Origin: Deltaproteobacteria bacterium
GTDB taxonomy: Bacteria; Myxococcota; B64-G9
Assembly (NCBI GenBank): GCA_030591745.1
Contig: JAUVAM010000064.1
Coordinates: forward strand, 1-10,082
Reading direction: 5' to 3'
Length of the DNA: 10,082 bases
A program made the position numbers and the translations under genes. The notes below the pieces were generated by a model. That model ran no database searches, was not told the DNA's origin, and saw only the letters and a list, made by a program, of their open reading frames with translations. Shown piece by piece: positions 1-5,395 of this stretch (positions within the stretch are counted from its first letter, which is position 1; each line of letters begins with the position of its first letter).

Positions 1-567
1 GAGCTGGAAAGCCACACTGTAACTTTGGTAGGCGTTTTTGGGTTGGGCCAGCTTTTCTTCCCAGATGCGGCCGGATTCGTAATGCAACAAGGCGCCCGCG
101 GGATCGTTGCCCATGGCTTGAAGTTCTCGTTCGTATTCGGCCAGCAATCCTTGCCAAATGGGTGCCTGGCGAGGATCGAAAGTGGCTGGCTGGCTGCCTG
201 GGCCGCCTGGCAGGGGCAGGGGGGTATTGTCCAGATCAGCATCCGCGGCGAGTTGCACCTCGGGTAAGGGCTCCACTTCCACCAACTGATCATCCGCCTC
301 GGGCTGAACGGCTGCCTCTGGCTGAGCACCTGCCTCTGGCTGAACGGCTGCCTCTGGCTGAACGGCTGCCTCTGGCTGAACGGCTGCCTCTGGCTGAGAA
401 CCTGCCTCGGGCTGAACGGCTGCCTCGGGCTGAACACCTGCCTCGGGCTGAACACCTGCCTCGGGCTGAACACCTGCCTCGGGTTGAACACCTGCCTCGG
501 GCTGAACACCTGCCTCAGGCTGGATCTGTTCTTTGGGAGTCTTGGGGTTCTGATCGTCGGATGTCAT
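1..567 (-). CDS. N-terminal part of a TPR-like protein with a hexapeptide-repeat linker (partial)
   Basis: The frame is open from an ATG at 565-567 to the window edge (189 codons, no stop), so the C-terminus is missing. A good Shine-Dalgarno (GGAGGG, 575-580) sits 7 nt before the ATG. There is no signal peptide, so a cytoplasmic location is likely. After about 15 polar residues comes a run of 13 hexapeptide units of the type PEAGVQ or PEAAVQ, then a Pro/Asp/Leu-rich stretch, presumably disordered. From about residue 138 the sequence becomes helical, with spacing like a tetratricopeptide repeat: EYERELQAMGNDPAGALLHYESG, in pieces, then RIWEEKLAQP and NAYQSYSVAF. The Tyr/Ala pattern and the 'GRIWEEKL' style are typical of TPR proteins of Myxococcota, but one repeat is too little to be certain. 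It lies 121 bp downstream of the peptidase-like gene on the same strand and may be the last visible member of the maf operon or have its own promoter. Function unknown. Confidence 0.75.
   Translation of the reverse strand, partial: MTSDDQNPKTPKEQIQPEAGVQPEAGVQPEAGVQPEAGVQPEAGVQPEAAVQPEAGSQPEAAVQPEAAVQPEAAVQPEAGAQPEAAVQPEADDQLVEVEPLPEVQLAADADLDNTPLPLPGGPGSQPATFDPRQAPIWQGLLAEYERELQAMGNDPAGALLHYESGRIWEEKLAQPKNAYQSYSVAFQL
296..529 (-). repeat. 18-bp tandem repeat (13 units) encoding PEA(A/G)VQ hexapeptides
   Basis: Thirteen consecutive 18-bp units begin at 296, 314, 332 and so on up to 512. The first twelve are close copies and the last is degenerate. On the plus strand the unit reads gcctcgggctgaacacct or gcctctggctgaacggct, so two sub-types are visible: a ggct-ending form mostly in the left half and an acct-ending form mostly in the right half. 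Because 18 is a multiple of three, gain or loss of units keeps the reading frame. The encoded run is acidic, Pro-rich and probably unstructured. Confidence 0.95.
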
Positions 568-632
568 ATCTGCACCCTCCGCGCTGGCGGTCGCTGGGAC
601 GCCTTTTGATCATATGTGCCGTGCCGAATGGA

Positions 633-641
633 ATTATCACA
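633..641 (-). promoter_or_regulatory. Possible extended -10 promoter for the TPR-like gene
   Basis: In the 121-bp gap between the peptidase-like gene and the TPR-like gene, the minus strand reads TGT-GATAAT, an extended -10 hexamer (GATAAT, 633-638, with TG at 640-641). It would start transcription near 626, about 60 nt before the ATG at 567. No convincing -35 box is present, and no hairpin-plus-T-run terminator was seen in this gap, so read-through from upstream is also possible. Confidence 0.25.
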
Positions 642-688
642 GTCCTGGTGGTTTTTCCATGGATTTTCGGCGTTTTGTCCCAGCCCGC

Positions 689-1633
689 TCAGGGACTGGA
701 TGGTGTCAATGGTGGATCGGGCACGTCCTCATCTTCTTGGGCTTCGAGCAGGGCATGGCCGAGGAGTTTGGTGCGTCGTCGGCGCAGGTAGGCGGCGATA
801 AAGACAAGGCTGGCCAAGAACCACAGGGTCGCGGTGCCGGTCAGAAAGGGAATCCAAGTAAAGCGCATTTTCAAGTCACCGTGCCACTCCTGCTCAAGCT
901 TGAAAATGCCCATGTCGTAGGCTTCTTCTACGCCCAACAGGAAGGGCCAATCCTGCCCCAACAGACCGATGAGTTTGCGAAAGCGCTCTCGGCCGAATCG
1001 ATTGAGGAGGAATGCGACGAAGTCGATACTCTGTGCGTAAGCCAGATCCACGTCAGGGGGTTTGTCGGGGAAAGATTCGGTTAAGGCTTCCAGGCTGAAT
1101 AATCGATTCGACAAGACCCCATGGGCCAGGGCCGTGGTTCTTCCCATGGACCATTCGCCCGAATGATGGATGGCGAAGCCTTCGTGGAACCATCGCGGTA
1201 AGCGACGAAAGTTTACGGCCTGGTCCAAAGCCAAGTGGGCCAATTCGTGCACGAAAACCTGCGTGATGTCGTTTACCGCGCCCCTTCGGTTCTCAACTCG
1301 CAGCAAGATCGGGTTGCGTCGGGAAAAGGCCATGCCCGCAGCCCAAGGGGGAACTCGTGTACCTTCCGGGGCCGCGGCCCTCATTTCCGGCAGGCCTCGG
1401 GCCACCACCACCCGTGTGTTGCCGGCGAGACTTCGACCCAGATCGGCCTGAACCTTGCGGCGGTAAGTTTCCGCGACTTGGGACAAGGATTCGGCCAAGC
1501 CGCGCTGGGATGGCTCGACGCAGTAACGAAAGTTATGGCTTGAGATGGAGCAATCGCTTGGAGCGCTTTGGGCCTGCGCAGGCCCATTGATGAGTAGGGT
1601 CAGTCCCAGAAGCAGGACCGCGATGGGTTTCAC
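689..1633 (-). CDS. Exported, membrane-anchored gluzincin-type (HExxH) peptidase-like protein
   Basis: This 314-residue protein has a signal peptide (residues 1-22, MKPIAVLLLG start, cleavage near AQA-QS). It carries a zinc-peptidase motif HELAH (129-133) followed by WFHEGFA (148-154), where Glu151 would be the third zinc ligand. That arrangement fits the 'peptidase MA-like' gluzincins. A second hydrophobic segment (about 261-283) followed by an Arg-rich RRRR stop-transfer stretch would leave the catalytic domain in the periplasm and a short acidic, Pro-rich tail in the cytoplasm. The start is GTG (1631-1633), which overlaps the stop of the DivIVA-like gene as GTGA (1630-1633); AAGG-type Shine-Dalgarno sequences lie just upstream, so translation is probably coupled. 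The substrate is unknown. The zinc-site residues are intact, so an active enzyme is plausible, but some relatives may be inactive scaffolds. The family call rests on motifs only. Confidence 0.8.
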   Translation of the reverse strand: MKPIAVLLLGLTLLINGPAQAQSAPSDCSISSHNFRYCVEPSQRGLAESLSQVAETYRRKVQADLGRSLAGNTRVVVARGLPEMRAAAPEGTRVPPWAAGMAFSRRNPILLRVENRRGAVNDITQVFVHELAHLALDQAVNFRRLPRWFHEGFAIHHSGEWSMGRTTALAHGVLSNRLFSLEALTESFPDKPPDVDLAYAQSIDFVAFLLNRFGRERFRKLIGLLGQDWPFLLGVEEAYDMGIFKLEQEWHGDLKMRFTWIPFLTGTATLWFLASLVFIAAYLRRRRTKLLGHALLEAQEDEDVPDPPLTPSSP

Positions 1634-2463
1634 CGGACCTTTTCCTTGGCCTGTTCTTCTTTGTCATCGTCTTCATGACTTGTGGCTTGTTTCGTGTCTC
1701 CATCCTCATCCTTATTGGGTCGTCGAAAGACCCGCAGGCTGTTCTCTACCGGGTGGATGGAGCGATCCCGGCCTTCCGCTTCTTCTCTGGCTTCCAGAAG
1801 CTTGGAGTGGGTGTCGATGGCACCTTGGATCCGAGACATGAGGTTGGTTTGCAAGCTGCGGAGGCGCTCGACTTCTTCACGCACGTCTTCGGTCTCTCGC
1901 TCTCGCTCCAGGCCCAACAGGCTGGCGTGGGCTTCCAGTACTTCCTGCACTTCCGCATGCAAGCGGGCACGGCGTTGCCGCAGCTCTTCAATGCCGACAA
2001 AGAGTTCAGCACTCTTTTCTTCATGGACTTCGCGAAGCAGTTTGCGGTGGCTCTCCACCAGATTCGTCAAGCCGACGTTCAATTGATCGCGCTGTCGCTT
2101 CATCTCGTTGATGTCTTCGATGACTTTGACCAGTCGGTCGTTGGCCGCATGGATGATCTTTTCTGCCTGAATTTCCGCCCGGGAAATGATGATTTCGGCC
2201 TCTTTGCGCGCATTTTCCTTGATGTCGTCGGTGATACGCTGGGCCGTGATCATGGTTTCTTTTAATGTGCGCTCCCGCTCGCGATGTTCTTCGACGATGC
2301 GCATGGTTCGGGCCAGCTCTTCCTTGAATCGGTTGTTCTCTCGCTGCAAGGTCTCCAACTCGTCGGAGACCAGATTCAAGAACGAATCCACTTCTCTGCC
2401 ATCCAGGCCCCGGAAACTGCGTCCAAACTGTTGTTGTCGGATGTCGATGGGGGTGATTTTCAT
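1630..2463 (-). CDS. DivIVA domain-containing coiled-coil protein
   Basis: This 277-residue cytoplasmic protein opens with a classic DivIVA N-terminal domain (residues 3-40): ITPIDIRQQQFGRSFRG, then REVDSFLNLV. The Phe17-Arg18-Gly19 positions line up exactly with the membrane-inserting Phe17/Arg18 of Bacillus subtilis DivIVA. Residues about 35-230 are a long, charged, heptad-like coiled coil, followed by an acidic/Lys-rich disordered tail. Known DivIVA proteins bind negatively curved membrane at poles and septa and recruit division or polar-growth partners. The start is ATG 2461-2463, overlapping the maf stop as ATGA (2460-2463), with Shine-Dalgarno GGGAGG 6 nt upstream inside the end of maf. 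It sits between maf and an anchored peptidase-like gene, with 4-bp overlaps on both sides, so the three are likely made together. DivIVA domains are best known in Gram-positives but also occur in delta-proteobacterial lineages. The domain call is strong; the partner is unknown. Confidence 0.92.
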   Translation of the reverse strand: MKITPIDIRQQQFGRSFRGLDGREVDSFLNLVSDELETLQRENNRFKEELARTMRIVEEHRERERTLKETMITAQRITDDIKENARKEAEIIISRAEIQAEKIIHAANDRLVKVIEDINEMKRQRDQLNVGLTNLVESHRKLLREVHEEKSAELFVGIEELRQRRARLHAEVQEVLEAHASLLGLERERETEDVREEVERLRSLQTNLMSRIQGAIDTHSKLLEAREEAEGRDRSIHPVENSLRVFRRPNKDEDGDTKQATSHEDDDKEEQAKEKVR

Positions 2464-3098
2464 CCGCGACCTCCCGCGATGGCATGTTGCTGTTGCCCCT
2501 GTACCGAAAAGGGCGAATAGACGCCGACTTGATCTAAGAGCTCGATGGTCTCACAGAGAGGCAAGCCGACAACGTTGGTGTATGAGCCGCTGATGGATTT
2601 CACCAGCATGGCACCCTGGCCCTGAATGCCGTAGGCACCGGCTTTGTCGAAAGGTTCACCCGTGTCCAGGTAAGCTTCGATGATCCGCTCGTCGAGGGTC
2701 CTGAATCGCACCTCGGTGCGCGCCAGGAGTTTGTGCTGGGCCTGGTCCGGGCCCATGAGAGCCACGGCGCTGAAGACCTCATGGGTACGACCACTCAAGC
2801 TTTTGAGCATGGCGCGGCCTGCGTCACGGTCGGCAGGCTTGCCCAGCGTTTTTCCGTCGATGACCACCACCGTGTCCGCCGCCAAAATCCAGGACCGAGG
2901 ATGCTTGTCGGCCAGAGCTTGCGCCTTGGTCTGCGCCATGCGAAGGGCGTAGTCCTTCGCATTTTCAGCAAGGCCTGCGGTCTCATCCACTTCGGCGGCC
3001 TGAACCCTGTGAGGTACACCCGCTAAATTCAGCAGGTCCCTTCGTCGCGGCGAGGCCGAGGCCAGGATCAAGATGTTGCTTTCTGAGCTTGGGTTCAT
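2460..3098 (-). CDS. maf: Maf family nucleoside triphosphate pyrophosphatase
   Basis: This 212-residue cytoplasmic enzyme of the Maf/YhdE family hydrolyses dTTP, UTP or modified nucleotides to the monophosphate plus pyrophosphate, and is linked to septum inhibition. All conserved blocks are present: SASPRRRDLL (14-23), AADTVV (73-78), GKP (86-88), SGRTHEV (102-108), TEVRFR (128-133), GEPFDKAGAYGIQG (147-160) and GSYTNVVGLP (171-180). The block sequences resemble YhdE-type dTTP/UTP pyrophosphatases more than the YceF type, judged from memory. A longer form starting with GTG at 3137 is possible, but that codon directly follows the predicted -10 box and lacks a Shine-Dalgarno. The ATG at 3096-3098 has GAAGGG upstream and gives the usual family start just before the ILASASPRR strand. 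It is the first gene of the operon, and its TGA overlaps the DivIVA-like start by 4 bp. It ends with a short Gln/Gly-rich extension. Confidence 0.95.
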   Translation of the reverse strand: MNPSSESNILILASASPRRRDLLNLAGVPHRVQAAEVDETAGLAENAKDYALRMAQTKAQALADKHPRSWILAADTVVVIDGKTLGKPADRDAGRAMLKSLSGRTHEVFSAVALMGPDQAQHKLLARTEVRFRTLDERIIEAYLDTGEPFDKAGAYGIQGQGAMLVKSISGSYTNVVGLPLCETIELLDQVGVYSPFSVQGQQQHAIAGGRG

Positions 3099-3137
3099 GG
3101 AGCCCTTCTGTGAGCCGGAAAACGCCCACGGAGACAC

Positions 3138-3166
3138 ATCTTAAGGGCTGGTACGTGTTCGGTCAA
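3138..3166 (-). promoter_or_regulatory. Sigma70-type promoter of the maf-divIVA-like operon
   Basis: The minus strand reads TTGACC (3161-3166), a 17-bp spacer, then TAAGAT (3138-3143). This matches the -35 and -10 consensus at five and four positions with ideal spacing. Transcription would start near 3131, leaving a leader of about 33 nt before the maf ATG at 3098. It lies in the only gap (85 bp) between the lipoprotein gene and maf. No clear terminator precedes it, so read-through from upstream may add to expression. Confidence 0.65.
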
Positions 3167-3183
3167 GGAGAGGGCAAGTTTTG

Positions 3184-5367
3184 CTACTCAGTGACGACGA
3201 TTCGCTGGCGGGCGATGATGCGCTGGTTGCCGTCCGTGTCGGTGGCGCGGATTTCCAAGAGATGTTGGCAGGCGCTCAGGCCTGAGACGTTCACGTTGCC
3301 GGTAAAGCCTACGTTGGGGCAGCCCGGGTAGGCGGGCCAGACCAGGCAGACATCAGAACGGCCGTTGCCGTGTGACAGGGTCGTTACCTGGTTGCCGTCG
3401 ATGATGGCCTCCATGGTGCTTATGCCCTTGTTGTCCAGGACCCAGCCGGAGACCGAAAACGAAGCGCTGACGCTTTGATCGGCCGTTGGGCCGTCGAGCC
3501 AGCCGAAAGGGGGCAGATTCTGGTCCAGCCACGCGGCTTCGACTTCGATGGTGGTTTTGCTGCCCAGGATTAAATAAGACCGAGCGATGACTTCGCCGTA
3601 TGGGGTAAGGCCGAATGGAAAAACAGGACGGAAGTTGTTGAAGGGCAGGCCTCTGTTTTGCCAGCCCTGAGCGTTGGGAAGGCGGTTTTCCGAATACAGT
3701 CCCACGCCGTAGTTCAAATCGTCGTTCTGCATGCAGGACCATCCGCCCGGGGAGCTGTAGTTCTTGTAGAAAAAACCGTCGTTGCCAGGTGTGTTGATGG
3801 CGATTTCCGTTCCTTCGGAGTTAAACAGTCGCCAAAGGTCCGGACCGTTGTTTCCGTTGGCGGTGTAGACGGTAGGCATCTCCTGGGCCGTTGACCTGTG
3901 GTTCAGGTCGCCGAGGTTGGTCAGGGTGTATTGCAACTCCACCACGTGGCTGCGGACGAAGCGCATGCGCTGTTCGACCCTGACGTCCGAGCGTCGATCG
4001 CGTAAGTTCGGATCGCTGCATGCCGAGTCTGAGCAATCCTCTCGATCCCAGTTGGGATTCCAGAACAGAGGAAGCGTTGTGACCGTCTGCACCCCATCCT
4101 GGCTCACCACGTCCTCAACGCCGGAGCCCCTGTTGCAGCGATTGCCTCCCTGAACGGGATTCCAGCCCAGGTAGGTAATGGAGAATTCGCAATTGGTGGA
4201 AGAGGATGCGCAGGATGCGTCCCAAGCGCAGTCCTGCATGGCGCGGTCCGGGTCGTAGAAAGCCACTTGCACTTCGCGACCCGTGTCGTTGGCGTCGATG
4301 GTGTTGGTGTTGTTGCGGCCTGGCGCGTCGGCGAGGTTCTGCCCGAAGAAGATGATGGTGCCGCCCCATTCTCGTCGGGAGCCAACCTTAAAATCATTAT
4401 TCGCGCTGTAGAGGTAGTCGTCCGCAAAGCCGTTAACGGAGGTGGACTCGCTGCGACCTGGGTTGGTTTCACCGGGCAAAGGAGCCATGGGGACCGGTTC
4501 GGGCAGGGCCACCGGATCGCAGCCGCCGCAGATGTCGCTGCCCGAGCAACTGCCCTCGCTGCATGTGTCGTTTTCGGTGCAGACATCGTCGTCGTCGCAG
4601 GGAGCGCTGTTCGCCGTGTTGGTGCAAATGTTTTGCGCATTGCAGGCGTCGTCGGTGCAGAGATTGCCGTCGTCGCAATCCGAATCTTCGACGCAGGCGC
4701 AGATGTTCTGGTGTGTGCATTCGCCGTTGTTACAGACGTCGTCGGTGCAGGGATCGTCGTCGTCGCAATCCGAATCTTCGACGCAGGCGCAGATGTTTTG
4801 GTGTGCGCATTCGCCGTTGTTACAGACGTCGTCGGTGCAAGGATCGTCGTCGTTGCAATCTGAATCTTGATCACAGGAGCAGATTTCCTGGTGTGTGCAT
4901 TCGCCGTTGTCGCAGGAGTCGTCGGTACAGGGATTGCCGTCGTCGCAGTTGATGGCCTGGCCCACGCAGCTGCCTGTGTCGCAGTGATCGTTTTCGGTGC
5001 AAGCGATTCCGTCGTCGCAGGCGGCCGTGTTGTAGTCGCGGGTACAGTGACCCTGCAGGCAGCTGTCGTTCGTGCATGGATTGCTGTCGTCGCAATCTGA
5101 ATCCTGTTCGCAGACGCAAATTTCCTGGTGTGCGCACTGACCGCCCTCGCAGGTGTCGTAGGTGCAGGCGTCTGCATCATCACAGTCGTCGTCGTTACGG
5201 CAGGCGCAGGTGTTTTCATGCACACACTGGCCCTCGACGCAGCTGTCGAGGGTGCAGGGGTCCTGATCGTCGCAGTCGGTGCAGGTGTTGTCTTTGGTTT
5301 CGCCGCAGGCAGTCAGCGCAAGGGTTAAGATCATGCTGACGAACAAGAATGGGAAGGTGGCTCTCAT
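3184..5367 (-). CDS. Cys-rich repeat lipoprotein with unrecognised middle domain and C-terminal Ig-like domain
   Basis: This is a probable surface or periplasmic lipoprotein of 727 residues. The signal peptide (MRATFPFLFV...) ends in the lipobox LTAC, with Cys21 as the lipidated residue. Residues about 29-283 hold some 49 cysteines in nine CT-D-C units (CTLDSC, CTYDTC, CTNDSC, CTDDVC and so on), alternating with DSDCDD and GEC-HQ-IC segments. This resembles the Dictyostelium-type repeat family, is probably disulphide-bonded, and may form a stalk. Residues about 300-620 form a large domain I do not recognise, rich in Trp/Asn/Gly, with a GWNPVQGGNR motif. Residues about 621-727 look like the Ig-like 'GWVLDN' domain, with a DVC-WPAYPGCPNVGF core, found in exported proteins of this group. 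The start is one of two adjacent ATGs (5370 or 5367); the second is 6 nt from GGGAG and is preferred. The gene begins 28 bp after the esterase stop, so it is probably co-transcribed with it. Function unknown, perhaps carbohydrate binding. Confidence 0.85.
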   Translation of the reverse strand: MRATFPFLFVSMILTLALTACGETKDNTCTDCDDQDPCTLDSCVEGQCVHENTCACRNDDDCDDADACTYDTCEGGQCAHQEICVCEQDSDCDDSNPCTNDSCLQGHCTRDYNTAACDDGIACTENDHCDTGSCVGQAINCDDGNPCTDDSCDNGECTHQEICSCDQDSDCNDDDPCTDDVCNNGECAHQNICACVEDSDCDDDDPCTDDVCNNGECTHQNICACVEDSDCDDGNLCTDDACNAQNICTNTANSAPCDDDDVCTENDTCSEGSCSGSDICGGCDPVALPEPVPMAPLPGETNPGRSESTSVNGFADDYLYSANNDFKVGSRREWGGTIIFFGQNLADAPGRNNTNTIDANDTGREVQVAFYDPDRAMQDCAWDASCASSSTNCEFSITYLGWNPVQGGNRCNRGSGVEDVVSQDGVQTVTTLPLFWNPNWDREDCSDSACSDPNLRDRRSDVRVEQRMRFVRSHVVELQYTLTNLGDLNHRSTAQEMPTVYTANGNNGPDLWRLFNSEGTEIAINTPGNDGFFYKNYSSPGGWSCMQNDDLNYGVGLYSENRLPNAQGWQNRGLPFNNFRPVFPFGLTPYGEVIARSYLILGSKTTIEVEAAWLDQNLPPFGWLDGPTADQSVSASFSVSGWVLDNKGISTMEAIIDGNQVTTLSHGNGRSDVCLVWPAYPGCPNVGFTGNVNVSGLSACQHLLEIRATDTDGNQRIIARQRIVVTE
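4519..5283 (-). repeat. Cys-rich protein repeat array, with two nearly identical 90-bp units
   Basis: Nine CT-D-C repeat units are encoded here. Most divergent are the outer ones. Units 4681-4770 and 4771-4860 differ at only four of 90 positions, while the next unit (4861-4950) differs from them at about 17. The two close copies therefore look like a recent in-frame duplication. The period is 30 residues (90 bp), and copy-number change preserves the frame. Confidence 0.9.
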
Positions 5368-5395
5368 CATGGGCTCCCTGGTGTGGAGTCTGTAA

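Noticed and set aside
296..529. CRISPR-like array
   Set aside because: The repeats are contiguous with no unique spacers, lie in a coding frame, and no cas gene is nearby.
162..791. Long plus-strand frame with LPRAEH-type repeats
   Set aside because: It is the antisense reading of the 18-bp tandem repeat, which keeps several frames open. The minus-strand frame has a Shine-Dalgarno and a sensible helical continuation.
3099..3137. GTG start for maf at 3137, adding 13 residues
   Set aside because: The codon abuts the predicted -10 box, has no Shine-Dalgarno, and the added residues are not part of the Maf family.
3174..3184. Short GCAA-GTT-TTGC inverted repeat at the end of the lipoprotein gene as a terminator
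   Set aside because: The stem is only 4 bp, overlaps the stop codon, and lacks a T-run.
4104..5225. Several long frames on both strands across the Cys-rich region
   Set aside because: They are Thr/Ala-, Val/Ala- or Arg-rich shadow readings of the repeat array with no signal or domain logic.
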